A stretch of 64,000 nucleotides of DNA, taken from assembly GCF_024707105.1 (NCBI RefSeq), contig NZ_JANQAJ010000009.1, forward strand, positions 186,001 to 250,000. Direction: 5' to 3'. The stretch comes from Devosia ginsengisoli (lineage in GTDB: Bacteria; Pseudomonadota; Alphaproteobacteria; Rhizobiales; Devosiaceae). The notes under the pieces were generated by a model. That model was not told the DNA's origin. It made no database searches and saw nothing but the letters and a program-made list of their open reading frames with translations. Position numbers and translations under genes: made by a program. Each line of letters begins with the position of its first letter. Position 1 is the stretch's first letter. Below, one piece after another: positions 17,376 through 25,807 of the stretch.

Positions 17376-17912
17376 ATGAGTCTCGACCGAACCATACGCT
17401 GGCGCGGGCTCGACCCTGTCAGTCTCGAACATTGCCACGTCATTTCGACCGAGCGCGATACCCGTATCCGTGGCACCATCATCACGCCCAACTATGGCCT
17501 GTTCTACCGCATCAAGCTCGATGACAGGGAGCATGTGCGCATGGTCCGCCTCGAACGCACGGACGGCAAGGTGCTGGAACTGTTCTCCGACGGCGCCGGG
17601 GACTGGTCGGATGACCGGGCCGAGCCGCTGCCGGCTCTGCGCCACTGCCTCGATATCGACATCTGGCCGACGCCGCTCACCAATTCGCTGCCGCTCTGGC
17701 GCTGCCAATGGACCATCGACCAGCCACAGCGTTTCGCCATGGCCTGGATCGACGGCGACGAAATGACGGTCAAACGCAGCGAACAGATCTATACGCAGCT
17801 CGACGCCACCCATTTCCGCTTCCAGGGCGCCGAGGGTTTTGAGCGCGTGATCGAGGTCGACGCCGATTTTCTGGTGGTCGACTATCCGGGGCTCTTCGCG
17901 CGCCAGGATTAG
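17376..17912 (+). CDS. Putative glycolipid-binding family protein (DUF1089-like)
   Basis: 178 residues, no signal peptide. Alternating strands (RGTIITPNYGLFYRIKLDD, VRMVRLERTDG, LFSDGAGDWSDD, LDIDIWPTPLTNSLPLWR) match the putative glycolipid-binding family, whose biochemical role is untested. It is preceded at 65 bp by the GyrI-like gene and followed by a small membrane protein. The family assignment is from recognised motif spacing; function is inference. Confidence 0.75.
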   Translation: MSLDRTIRWRGLDPVSLEHCHVISTERDTRIRGTIITPNYGLFYRIKLDDREHVRMVRLERTDGKVLELFSDGAGDWSDDRAEPLPALRHCLDIDIWPTPLTNSLPLWRCQWTIDQPQRFAMAWIDGDEMTVKRSEQIYTQLDATHFRFQGAEGFERVIEVDADFLVVDYPGLFARQD

Positions 17913-17980
17913 CGGCCTGTCACCCGCGAGTCATCAAATCAGCCTACAAGCGGCGCCGTTCACCTGTGCCGGGTCCAGTC

Positions 17981-18271
17981 ATGTTCCAGATCATGCGGCC
18001 TATTTTCACTGGTCTGCCCATTGCCTCGGTGCTGATCGGCCTGGCCGGACAGCCTGCCCTGCTGGCGCTGCCGCCGGCGCTGACCGCGGCCCTGGTCCTG
18101 CTGCGCGACCGGCTGATCCGCCGAAGGGTGGGCCAGGGCGCCTGGCCCAGTGACGGCTTTGCCCGCCATGTGCTGGTGGACGACCTCGGACGACTGGTCT
18201 GCATCACCCTGCTCGGCCTGCCGCTGTTCCTCCTCGGCGACCTACTGCGCCAGCTTTTGCCGCAGTCCTGA
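17981..18271 (+). CDS. Small hypothetical membrane protein
   Basis: 96 residues from ATG 17981; GTG 17966 would add five. Two or three hydrophobic segments (FTGLPIASVLIGLAG with PALLALPPALTAALVLL, and VCITLLGLPLFLLG) flank a basic stretch RDRLIRRRVG, suggesting a small inner-membrane protein. No ribosome-binding site is obvious and I do not recognise a family. Confidence 0.45.
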   Translation: MFQIMRPIFTGLPIASVLIGLAGQPALLALPPALTAALVLLRDRLIRRRVGQGAWPSDGFARHVLVDDLGRLVCITLLGLPLFLLGDLLRQLLPQS

Positions 18272-18336
18272 CCGGCAGATTTTTGTCGGCTACGCTTCCC
18301 CCCTTCGCGCCGCTCTGCTACGCCACGGCGACGACC

Positions 18337-18372
18337 TGTTTTGTCGCGTTTTCGAACCGCAAAACGCTTTAG
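18337..18372. repeat. Dispersed repeat family D, copy 1 (partial)
   Basis: GTCGCGTTTTCGAACCGCAA followed by AACGCTTTAG is the reverse complement of the right half of the element at 33180-33233. It lies in the leader of pgk, 18 bp before its ATG, so it could affect pgk expression. Confidence 0.65.
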
Positions 18373-18390
18373 ACCACCGGGAGGCAACCA

Positions 18391-19593
18391 ATGTCTGCGA
18401 CCTTCAAGACCCTCGACGAGCTCGACCTCAAGAACAAGCGCGTGCTGCTCCGGGCCGACCTCAACGTGCCGGTCGCCGACGGCAAGGTTACCGACGCCAC
18501 CCGTATCGAACGGCTGGTCCCCACCATCCGCGAAATCGTCAAGCATGATGGCAAGGCCATTCTGCTGAGCCATTTCGGCCGGCCCAAGGGCAAGATCGAT
18601 CCCCAATTTTCGCTGGAACAGGTCTGCGCGGCGGTTGCCGATGAAACCGGCCATCCCGTCGGCTTCGTCGCCACCGACTGGACCGATGTATCCCATGCCC
18701 AGCAGGCTATCGAATCCGCGCCACCGGGCTCGGTGCTGATCCTCGAAAACACCCGCTTCCACCCCGGCGAGGAAGCCAACAATCCCGAACTGGCCCAGCG
18801 CATGGCCAGCCTCGGCGATGTCTATGTCAACGACGCCTTCTCGGCCGCCCACCGCGCCCATGCCTCGACCGAGGCTTTGGCCCATCTGCTGCCCGCGGCC
18901 GCGGGCCTGGCCATGCAGGCCGAGCTCGAAGCGCTAGAATCCGGCCTTGGCAAGCCGAAAAAGCCGGTCATCGCCATTGTCGGCGGCGCCAAGGTCTCGT
19001 CCAAGATCGACCTGCTGGAAAACCTCGTGACCAAGGTCGATGGCCTCGTCATCGGCGGCGGCATGGCCAATACATTCCTGCATGCCCAGGGCTACAGCGT
19101 CGGCAAGTCGCTGGCCGAAAAGGACCTGGCCGAAACCGCTTTGCGCATCATGGACAAGGCCGTCGATAGCGGCTGCGCCATCATCCTGCCCATCGATGCC
19201 GTGGTTGCCTGGCACTTCAAGGCCGATACGCCCACCCGCCTCTATGGTGTCGACGCCATCGACGGCGACGGCATGATCCTCGATATCGGTCCCTCCTCCA
19301 TCGAGCGTATCGCCGGGGCCATCGACGATGCCCATACCGTGGTGTGGAACGGCCCGCTGGGCGCCTTCGAAATGAACCCCTTCGACGCCGGCACCGTGGC
19401 CATCGCCAAGCATGTCGCCAAACGCACTCATGACGGCAAGCTGGTCTCGGTGGCCGGCGGCGGCGACACGGTCGCGGCCTTGGCCCATGCCGGCGTCAAG
19501 GACGCCTTCACCTATGTCTCCACCGCCGGCGGCGCCTTCCTCGAATGGATGGAGGGCAAGCCCCTGCCCGGCGTCGAGGCGCTGAAGAAATAG
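18391..19593 (+). CDS. pgk: Phosphoglycerate kinase
   Basis: Transfers phosphate between 1,3-bisphosphoglycerate and ADP in glycolysis/gluconeogenesis. The 400-residue product has the N-terminal substrate signature [12 protein letters not shown] at about 18-29, the basic-patch SHFGRPKGK at about 61-69, and C-terminal nucleotide-binding [10 protein letters not shown] and GGGDTVAAL. Length is normal. An in-frame GGGAGG is present before the ATG. It shares the strand with tkt and gap but is separated from them by three small unrelated genes. Confidence 0.98.
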   Translation: MSATFKTLDELDLKNKRVLLRADLNVPVADGKVTDATRIERLVPTIREIVKHDGKAILLSHFGRPKGKIDPQFSLEQVCAAVADETGHPVGFVATDWTDVSHAQQAIESAPPGSVLILENTRFHPGEEANNPELAQRMASLGDVYVNDAFSAAHRAHASTEALAHLLPAAAGLAMQAELEALESGLGKPKKPVIAIVGGAKVSSKIDLLENLVTKVDGLVIGGGMANTFLHAQGYSVGKSLAEKDLAETALRIMDKAVDSGCAIILPIDAVVAWHFKADTPTRLYGVDAIDGDGMILDIGPSSIERIAGAIDDAHTVVWNGPLGAFEMNPFDAGTVAIAKHVAKRTHDGKLVSVAGGGDTVAALAHAGVKDAFTYVSTAGGAFLEWMEGKPLPGVEALKK

Positions 19594-19666
19594 TTTCCGT
19601 ATTGTGAAACTTTCTCTTGTCAGGCTAGTCTGGCCCAGATAGTTTCCATATCAAGAAACTATCTGG
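19592..19666 (+). promoter_or_regulatory. Paired operator dyads and promoter of the GST-ArsR operon
   Basis: Site 1 (19592-19611) is AGTTTC-N8-GAAACT. Site 2 (19635-19666) is CCAGATAGTTTC-N8-GAAACTATCTGG, a perfect 12-bp inverted repeat. TTGTCA at 19617-19622 and TAGTTT at 19640-19645 are 17 bp apart, so site 2 overlies the -10. Both dyads share the same core and 8-bp spacer, pointing to one dimeric regulator, most simply the ArsR-type protein encoded in the operon. Confidence 0.7.
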
Positions 19667-19675
19667 AGCTCCATC

Positions 19676-20356
19676 GTGTCCCTGACGCTCTACCTGCACC
19701 CGCTGGCCTCGTTCTGCCACAAGGTGCTGATCGCCCTTTATGAGAACGGCACGCCCTTCACTGCCGAGATCGTCGATCTGGGCAATCCGGATTCGGCCCG
19801 ACAGGTGACCGACCGCTGGCCGGTCGGCAAGATACCCGTGCTTGAGGACAGGGCCCGCAACCGGGTCATCCCCGAAACCAGCATCATCATCGAATATCTC
19901 GAACGCCACTATCCCGGCCCGGCAAAACTGCTGCCGGACGAGGCGGAAGCGGCGCTCGACACGCGCCTCTGGGACCGCTTCTTCGATCAATATGTGCAGG
20001 TGCCCATGCAGAAGATCGTGACCGACCACATCAGGCCGCCGGGCGCTGCCGATCCGCATGGCGTGGCTGAGGCGCGCAACACCTTGCGCACGGCCTATGC
20101 CATGATCGATGGCCAGTTGGCCGGCCGCGACTGGGCCATGGGCGACAGCTTCAGCCTGGCCGATTGCGCCGCCGCGCCCGGCCTGTTCTTTGCCGCTATT
20201 GTGGAGCCTTTCCCGGCAGAATATGCCAATCTGGCGGCCTATTTCGAACGGCTCCTGGCACGGCCCAGCGTGGCCAGGGCCCTGGCCGAGGCCCGGCCCT
20301 ATTTCGACATGTTCCCCTATCGGGAGGCTATGCCGGCGCGATTCCTGGCCGATTGA
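19676..20356 (+). CDS. Glutathione S-transferase family protein
   Basis: 226 residues from GTG 19676, with GGAG upstream. The N-terminal thioredoxin-fold opens LTLYLHPLASFCHKVLIAL, followed by GKIPVLED and ETSIIIEYLERHYPG (the GSH-binding E-S/T-xxI motif), then the helical C-terminal domain. Such proteins conjugate glutathione to electrophiles or act as reductases. It is the first gene of an operon with an ArsR-type regulator and an SRPBCC protein, behind two operator dyads, which suggests an inducible detoxification unit. Confidence 0.9.
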   Translation: MSLTLYLHPLASFCHKVLIALYENGTPFTAEIVDLGNPDSARQVTDRWPVGKIPVLEDRARNRVIPETSIIIEYLERHYPGPAKLLPDEAEAALDTRLWDRFFDQYVQVPMQKIVTDHIRPPGAADPHGVAEARNTLRTAYAMIDGQLAGRDWAMGDSFSLADCAAAPGLFFAAIVEPFPAEYANLAAYFERLLARPSVARALAEARPYFDMFPYREAMPARFLAD

Positions 20357-20361
20357 CGGAG

Positions 20362-20709
20362 GTGAAGCTGCAAACCGAACAAGCCCAACTCGACCGGCTT
20401 TTCCAGTCTCTGGCCGACCCATATCGCCGCGCCATGGTGACCCGTCTCGTCAAAGGCCCGGCCTCGATGAGCGAACTGTCCGCCATGCTTCACCTCGCAC
20501 TGCCCTCGACCCTCAAGCATTTGCAGGTGCTCGAAAACGGGGGCATGGTGGCCTCGAGCAAGCAGGGGCGCGTCCGCACTTTCGCCATCGACCGGCAAGG
20601 GCTGGCGACAATGCAATCCTGGCTGACCGAGCATCAGCGCCAGCTCAATGCCGGCTTCGACCGCCTCGAAGCCCTGATGCGGGCCACGCCCGAAGAGAAA
20701 CAGCCATGA
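20362..20709 (+). CDS. ArsR-family transcriptional regulator
   Basis: About 115 residues with a winged-helix domain: LFQSLADPYRRAMVTRLVKG, SELSAMLHLALPSTLKHLQVLE (recognition helix) and the wing SSKQGRVRTFAID. No metal-binding CxC is present, as in ArsR members paired with SRPBCC proteins. Start is uncertain; GTG 20362 sits against the GGAGG, TTG 20353 and CTG 20368 are alternatives. Its stop overlaps the next ATG (ATGA). It likely represses its own operon at the dyads near 19592-19666. Confidence 0.88.
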   Translation: MKLQTEQAQLDRLFQSLADPYRRAMVTRLVKGPASMSELSAMLHLALPSTLKHLQVLENGGMVASSKQGRVRTFAIDRQGLATMQSWLTEHQRQLNAGFDRLEALMRATPEEKQP

Positions 20710-21176
20710 CCGCCCTGTCGGACCGCCACTCCACCTTCACTATCGAGCGCATCCTGCCCGGCCGCCCATCCCATGCCTGGCGCTTCTGGGCCGATCCCGT
20801 GCTCAAGCAGGCATGGTCCGGCTGCCATCCGGACTGGACGATGCTGGAACAGATCCAGGATTTCCAAACCGGCGGGCGCGACTTCAGCCGCATGCGCGAC
20901 ACGGATGGCGCCATCCACAGCGTGGACATGCGCTATCTCGACCTGCTGCAACCGCAGCGGATTCTCTATGCCTATACGATGCATCTCGACGCCACCCCAC
21001 TCTCGGCCTCGTTGGTGACCATCGACTTCATGCCGAAAGGCGAGGCGACCGGCATGGTCTATACCGAGCAACTGACCATGCTGGCCGGCGATACGGCGCA
21101 GCGGCGCGCGGGCACGGGCCATGGCTTCGACCGGCTGGTGCTGGAAATGGAGCGCGCGCTGGCGACGCTGCAATAG
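20706..21176 (+). CDS. SRPBCC/AHSA1-type protein
   Basis: 156 residues of the START/Bet v1-like SRPBCC superfamily, recognised by FTIERILPGRPSHAWRFWAD at 11-30, then FQTGGRDFSR and the C-terminal GFDRLVLEMERAL helix. These helix-grip folds bind hydrophobic ligands. Pairing with an ArsR regulator by a 4-bp overlap is a common bacterial arrangement; the ligand is unknown, possibly the same xenobiotic handled by the GST. Confidence 0.88.
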   Translation: MTALSDRHSTFTIERILPGRPSHAWRFWADPVLKQAWSGCHPDWTMLEQIQDFQTGGRDFSRMRDTDGAIHSVDMRYLDLLQPQRILYAYTMHLDATPLSASLVTIDFMPKGEATGMVYTEQLTMLAGDTAQRRAGTGHGFDRLVLEMERALATLQ

Positions 21177-21270
21177 GTTCCTCCCCTTTCGTCGCATAAC
21201 CACAGGTCTAATCGCGGCGGCAAAAACGAAAGTCTAATCTGCCGGCAATCCCAATTGCCGAGGCAGGTCC

Positions 21271-22299
21271 ATGACGAAATCGCTGAACGCCATCGCCCAG
21301 AAACTCATGGAACCGGGCAAGGGCATCCTGGCCGCCGACGAGTCCGAGGGCACGATCGCCAAGCGTTTCGCCAAGATCAACCTGCCCAATTCGCTCGACC
21401 TGCGCCGCGACTACCGCGAGATGCTGTTCCGCTCGACCGAGGCGATGACCAATTACATTTCCGGCGTCATCCTGACCGAGGAAACACTGGAGCAGCATGC
21501 TGCCGACGGCACCGCCTTCCGCGCCATCCTGGCCGATGCCGATGTCATTCCCGGCATCAAGGTCGATCGCGGCGCCTTCCCCATGCCGGGCGACAATGGC
21601 GAGAAGATCACCGAGGGCCTCGATGGCCTGCGCCAGCGCCTCGAACGCTATGCCAGCCTCGGCGCCGGCTTCGCCAAGTGGCGCGCCGTCATCACCATCA
21701 ACGACGTGGCACCCACCCGCAACAATATCCGCGCCAATGCCCATGCTTTGGCCCGCTATGCCATTCTCTGCCAGGAAGCCGGCATCGTGCCGGTGGTCGA
21801 GCCGGAAGTGGTCGGCGACGGCGACCCCGGCAACCATTCGATGGAGCGCTGCGCCGCGGTGACCGGCGACGTGCTGGAAAACACCTTCAAGGAACTGCGC
21901 CTGGCCGGCGTCGATCTCGGCGGCATGCTTCTCAAGCCCAATATGGTGCTGCCCGGCATCAATTCGCGCGAACGCCCCAGCGTCGAGGATGTCGCCCGTC
22001 GCACCGTTGCTGTGCTGCGCGAGCATGTGCCGGCCGCCGTGCCCGGCATCGCTTTCCTCTCCGGCGGCCAGACCGACGAGGAGGCCACCGCCCACCTCTC
22101 GGCCATGAACCAGATATCCGGCAAGCCCTGGCCGCTGACCTTCTCCTATGGCCGCGCGCTGCAGAATGTCGCCTTGCGCACCTGGGCCGGCCGCCGCGAG
22201 AATTTCCCGCAGGCGCAGGTCGCCTTCACCCACCGCGCCCGCATGAACTCGCTGGCCGCTCTGGGCACCTGGACCGGCGAGCTCGACCGCGCCGCCTAG
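21271..22299 (+). CDS. fba: Class I fructose-bisphosphate aldolase
   Basis: 342 residues. Class I aldolases form a Schiff base with the substrate: the Lys lies in GMLLKPNMVLPG at about 214-225, and KGILAADES at about 18-26 and FLSGGQTDEEA are also diagnostic. The enzyme splits fructose-1,6-bisphosphate. A class I rather than class II aldolase in this tkt-gap-pgk-fba cluster is usual for Hyphomicrobiales. It is followed by an unusual conserved-looking element and a terminator. Confidence 0.97.
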   Translation: MTKSLNAIAQKLMEPGKGILAADESEGTIAKRFAKINLPNSLDLRRDYREMLFRSTEAMTNYISGVILTEETLEQHAADGTAFRAILADADVIPGIKVDRGAFPMPGDNGEKITEGLDGLRQRLERYASLGAGFAKWRAVITINDVAPTRNNIRANAHALARYAILCQEAGIVPVVEPEVVGDGDPGNHSMERCAAVTGDVLENTFKELRLAGVDLGGMLLKPNMVLPGINSRERPSVEDVARRTVAVLREHVPAAVPGIAFLSGGQTDEEATAHLSAMNQISGKPWPLTFSYGRALQNVALRTWAGRRENFPQAQVAFTHRARMNSLAALGTWTGELDRAA

Positions 22300-22444
22300 A
22301 GAACCGTTTCGAGGTTCGCGGCAGGCCGAGTCGAAAATGATGGATTTCGAGAACCGGAGCGGAGCGTACATCAGTACGTGAGCACCGGAAGCGCAGAAAG
22401 CCGGCATTTGCAGACCGGCATGGCGCGAAGATCGACACGGTTCT
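22300..22444. other. Structured intergenic element downstream of fba
   Basis: This stretch contains AGAACCG at one end and CGGTTCT at the other, with internal GTACATCAGTACGTGAGC and CCGGCATTTGCAGACCGGC, the latter forming a hairpin. It has no open frame with coding character. I have an impression that similar text occurs elsewhere in Alphaproteobacteria, but could not check. It may be a 3'-UTR element or a repeat. Confidence 0.45.
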
Positions 22445-22472
22445 ACCTTGACGTCCCAACGTCACACCTTGA

Positions 22473-22508
22473 TGCGCGCTCTCCTCCCAGAGGGCGCGCA
22501 TTTTCTTT
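22473..22508 (+). terminator. Intrinsic terminator after fba
   Basis: TGCGCGCTCT pairs with AGAGGGCGCGCA around CCTCCC, followed by TTTTCTTT. Confidence 0.8.
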
Positions 22509-22601
22509 GCGCCTGCCGGGGGCTTCGCCTATTGGAAAGGCGTCCTCTTGTCGCCAAAATGGGCAGACAGAAGGATATCCAGTGTCGAGTACCCGGAAGT
22601 C

Positions 22602-23204
22602 ATGGCTCCCCAGCTTTATCTGATCACCCCCGCCAATGCCGATCCGGCCAGCTTCCCCGCCGCGCTCATGGCCGTGCTCAACGCCGCCGAATTCTCGGCG
22701 CTGCTGGTGGCGCGCGGCGCCATGAATGATGCGGCCTATGCCGCCCTGGCGACGATTGTGGTCAATATCGGCCAGGGCGCCGGCTGCGCCGTACTGATCG
22801 AGGACGATGTCGCCCTGGCCAAGCGCCTGGGCGCCGATGGCGTGCATGTGACCGGCGATCCGGCTGCGCTCAGGGCCGCCATATCAGCGCTCAAGCCCGC
22901 CATGATCGTCGGCGCCGGGAACCTCCATTCCCGCCACGACGCCATGACGGCGGGCGAGATGGATATCGACTATGTGTTCTTCGGCGGCACCGACGGCAAA
23001 CCCGATCCCCAGGCGGCCGACCTGGCCGAATGGTGGGCACAGACTTTCGAAATCCCCGCCGTGCTGAGCCTGCCCGGCGCGGCCCCCGGCAATGCGGATG
23101 CGCGCGGCGCCGAATTCCTCGCTGTGTCGCACAGCCTGTGGTCGTCCGCCGCGCCGGCCGAAGCCATGCAGGCCATCGCCGCCGGGCTCGGAGTTTCTGC
23201 ATGA
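22602..23204 (+). CDS. ThiE-like (thiamine phosphate synthase family) protein
   Basis: 200 residues with a TIM-barrel layout like thiamine phosphate synthase: LYLITPAN at the start, LGADGVHV mid-protein, IVGAGNLHSRHDAMTAGEMDID and DYVFFGG near the end. Several ThiE active-site features are altered: the usual QLRxK segment reads LLVARGA and the NDxVDLA segment reads IEDDVALAKR, so normal catalysis is doubtful. Start ATG 22602 follows GGAAG. Its stop overlaps the next start (ATGA), tying it to the Sel1-repeat gene. Confidence 0.75.
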   Translation: MAPQLYLITPANADPASFPAALMAVLNAAEFSALLVARGAMNDAAYAALATIVVNIGQGAGCAVLIEDDVALAKRLGADGVHVTGDPAALRAAISALKPAMIVGAGNLHSRHDAMTAGEMDIDYVFFGGTDGKPDPQAADLAEWWAQTFEIPAVLSLPGAAPGNADARGAEFLAVSHSLWSSAAPAEAMQAIAAGLGVSA

Positions 23205-24268
23205 TGCGGCGCTTCCTGCTGACAATCCTTCTGGCGCTGACGCCAGCACTCGCCATGGCTCAGGATGCACCGGATAGTCCGGCCGAAGCCATTTCCGACG
23301 AGATTTTCGGACCGCGCGCACCCACCGACTTCGCCTTCGGCGCCTTCCAGCGCGGCTATTTCCTCACGGCGCTGGAGCTGGCTTTGCCCCGTGCCGAACA
23401 GGGCGATGCTGCCGCGCAGACACTCATCGCCGAACTCTATGCCAAGGGGCTGGGCGTGTCCCAGAACGACCAGCGCGCCGCCGGCTGGTATCAACTGGCC
23501 TCCAATAACGGCGATTATCTCGCCACCTTCGCGCTGGCTTTGGCCTATCAGGACGGTATCGGCGTGCCCAAGAACCGCGACCGCGCCGCCGAACTCTTCG
23601 GCAAGGCCGCCGAGGCCGGCTATGTTCCGGCCAAATACAACATGGCCCTGCTGCATGTCGAAGGCGTCTATGCCTCGCCCAGCCTGGTGACGGCCGCCGA
23701 GCTGATGAAGGAAGCCGCCGACGCCGAATTGCCCGAGGCGCAGTATGACTACGGCTCCATGCTGATCGAAGGCGCGGGTGTCGCCCCCAATCCAGCCGAG
23801 GGCGCCCGTTATATCGGGCTGGCCGCCGAACAGAATCTGGTGCCGGCGCAGGTCGATTACGCCACCCTGCTCTATCTCGGCCAGGGCGTGGACAAGGATG
23901 TCGCCGCAGCCGCGACCTGGTATGGCCGCGCTGCCGAGGCCGGCAATGCCGTGGCGCAGAACCGCTATGCCAAGCTGCTCGCCGTCGGCGAGGGCGTGAC
24001 GCTCAATCTTGAAGATGCCGCCATGTGGCGCGCGTTGGCGCGCCGTCAGGGCCTCAGCGATCCCTCGCTCGACCGCTTGCTGGTGTCCATTCCCGAGGAT
24101 GAACTGGCCCGCGCCGAGGAACGCGCCCGCTTCTGGCCTTCGACGCCATCAAGCGTCGAAACCGTGCTGGAAATCCCGACCGTGGGCGCAACGCCACAGG
24201 GTCAGGCCCTGCCCGCGCCCACCGATGCCAGCGAAGCGCCAATCGGCACCACAGCGCAAGACCCTTGA
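23201..24268 (+). CDS. Secreted Sel1-repeat (TPR-like) protein
   Basis: 355 residues with a signal peptide (MMRRFLLTILLALTPALAMAQ) and about six Sel1-type repeats, seen as repeated A-x3-Y-x-G-x-GV-x-D/N-x2-A-A-x-W/L-Y/F-x-A-A patterns, for example GIGVPKNRDRAAELFGKAAE and GQGVDKDVAAAATWYGRAAE. Such repeats are protein-protein interaction surfaces, here in the periplasm. The C-terminal tail is Pro/Ala-rich. ATG 23204 is an equally good start. Function unknown. Confidence 0.85.
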   Translation: MMRRFLLTILLALTPALAMAQDAPDSPAEAISDEIFGPRAPTDFAFGAFQRGYFLTALELALPRAEQGDAAAQTLIAELYAKGLGVSQNDQRAAGWYQLASNNGDYLATFALALAYQDGIGVPKNRDRAAELFGKAAEAGYVPAKYNMALLHVEGVYASPSLVTAAELMKEAADAELPEAQYDYGSMLIEGAGVAPNPAEGARYIGLAAEQNLVPAQVDYATLLYLGQGVDKDVAAAATWYGRAAEAGNAVAQNRYAKLLAVGEGVTLNLEDAAMWRALARRQGLSDPSLDRLLVSIPEDELARAEERARFWPSTPSSVETVLEIPTVGATPQGQALPAPTDASEAPIGTTAQDP

Positions 24269-24385
24269 ACCAGCGGGCGTTCTGAGGCAATAAGCGCGCC
24301 ACGCCCATAAAGCCCCATCAACGTCAGGTCAGCCGCATCCGGCGCGCGTGGCCCGAACCGACAATTCACGCCCGAAAGCAACGCA

Positions 24386-24952
24386 ATGGCCAAGATCAAC
24401 GGCAACGAAATCCGCCCCGGCAATGTCGTCAACCACCAGGATCGCCTGTGGGTCGCGGTCAAGGTCGATCACGTCAAGCCGGGCAAGGGCGGCGCCTATG
24501 CCCAGGTCGAACTCAAGGCCATTCTCGGCGGCACCAAGCTCAACGAGCGTTTCCGCTCGGCCGAGACGGTCGAGACAGTCGAACTCGAATTTCGTGACTT
24601 CACCTATCTCTACGAGCAGGGCGACAGCCTCGTCTTCATGGACCAGGACAGCTACGAGCAGGTCGAACTGGCCAAGGACTTCGTCGGCGAGCGCGCCGCT
24701 TTCCTGCAGGACGGCATGAAGATTACCCTCGAAATGCACGAGGAAACCCCGCTCGGCATCCGCTTCCCGCCCAATGTCGTGCTCGAAGTCACCGAGGTCG
24801 ATCCGGTGCAGAAGGGCCAGAGCGTGTCCAGCCAGTTCAAGCCGGCGATCCTGGCCAATGGCCTGCGGGTCATGGTGCCACCCTTCATTGCCGTGGGCGA
24901 GCGCATCGTGGTCGACACGACGGAAGCCACCTATATGCGTCGGGCGGACTAA
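24386..24952 (+). CDS. efp: Elongation factor P
   Basis: 188 residues; the tRNA-shaped factor that relieves ribosome stalling at polyproline. The N-terminal KOW-like domain has the loop [10 protein letters not shown] carrying the Lys that is modified in many bacteria (about position 34), and the C-terminal OB domain has the EFP signature around ATYMRRAD at the end. Length is standard. Followed after three bases by suhB. Confidence 0.97.
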   Translation: MAKINGNEIRPGNVVNHQDRLWVAVKVDHVKPGKGGAYAQVELKAILGGTKLNERFRSAETVETVELEFRDFTYLYEQGDSLVFMDQDSYEQVELAKDFVGERAAFLQDGMKITLEMHEETPLGIRFPPNVVLEVTEVDPVQKGQSVSSQFKPAILANGLRVMVPPFIAVGERIVVDTTEATYMRRAD

Positions 24953-24955
24953 GCC

Positions 24956-25750
24956 ATGGCCCGTTCAGCAATCCTCAATGTCATGGTCAACGCCGCCATC
25001 AAGGCCGGCAAGTCGCTGACCAAGGACTTCAACGAAGTCGAAAACCTGCAGGTCTCCCGCAAGGGCCCGGCCGATTTCGTCTCCAAGGCGGATCTCCGCG
25101 CCGAGCAGATCGTCTATGACGAACTGCTCAAGGCCCGTCCCACCTATGCCTTCCTCATGGAAGAAGGTGGCGAAGTGGCCGGCACCGACGGTCAGCATCG
25201 CTGGCTGATCGACCCGCTCGACGGCACCACCAATTTCCTGCATTCGATCCCGCTCTTTGCCTGCGCCATCGCGCTGGAGCGCGCCAACGAGATCGTCGCC
25301 TCGGTGATCTACAATCCGGTGCTCGACGAGCTCTACACCGCCGAAAAGGGCGGCGGCGCCTGGCTCAATGACCGCAAGCGCCTGCGCGTGGCCGGCCGCA
25401 AGTCGCTGGCCGATGCCGTGGTCTGCACCGGCATCAAGACCCAGGGCACGGCCAATGACGCGCTGCAGTTGCGCCAGCTCGCCCATATCAACCCGGCCGT
25501 GGCCGGCATCCGCCGCTCGGGCTCCATCTCGATGGACATGGCCTGGCTGGCCTCGGGTCGCTACGACGCCATCTGGGAAGCCGGCCTCGCCCCCTGGGAC
25601 GTGGCGCCGGGCCTGCTGATGGTCAAGGAAGCCGGCGGCTTCGTCTCAGACTTCGCCGGCAGCCCCGGCTCGGTCTGGAACGGCCAGATCGTAGCGGGTA
25701 ACGAAAGCCTGCAGGCGGCGCTGCTCAAGCAGCTCAAGGGCATTCAGTAA
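24956..25750 (+). CDS. suhB: Inositol monophosphatase family protein
   Basis: 264 residues of the Mg-dependent inositol monophosphatase family. Motifs: EEGG at about 67-70, the metal-binding WLIDPLDGTTNFLHSIP at about 83-99, and WDVAPGLLMVKEAGG near the C-terminus. SuhB dephosphorylates inositol-1-phosphate and in enteric bacteria also joins rRNA antitermination complexes. Its proximity to efp (3 bp) suggests one transcript. Exact substrate is inferred. Confidence 0.93.
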   Translation: MARSAILNVMVNAAIKAGKSLTKDFNEVENLQVSRKGPADFVSKADLRAEQIVYDELLKARPTYAFLMEEGGEVAGTDGQHRWLIDPLDGTTNFLHSIPLFACAIALERANEIVASVIYNPVLDELYTAEKGGGAWLNDRKRLRVAGRKSLADAVVCTGIKTQGTANDALQLRQLAHINPAVAGIRRSGSISMDMAWLASGRYDAIWEAGLAPWDVAPGLLMVKEAGGFVSDFAGSPGSVWNGQIVAGNESLQAALLKQLKGIQ

Positions 25751-25775
25751 CTTGACTGTGTAAGTCATGAAATGT

Positions 25776-25804
25776 AGCTCTCCAGCAATTCCCGCTGGAG
25801 AGCT
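25776..25804 (+). promoter_or_regulatory. Hairpin hiding the Shine-Dalgarno of the binding-protein gene
   Basis: AGCTCTCCAGC (25776-25786) and GCTGGAGAGCT (25794-25804) are a perfect 11-bp inverted repeat with a 7-base loop. The right arm contains GGAGAG, the only good ribosome-binding site for the ATG at 25808, five bases further on. If formed in mRNA the hairpin would block initiation; it may also end the suhB transcript. Confidence 0.6.
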
Positions 25805-25807
25805 TTC

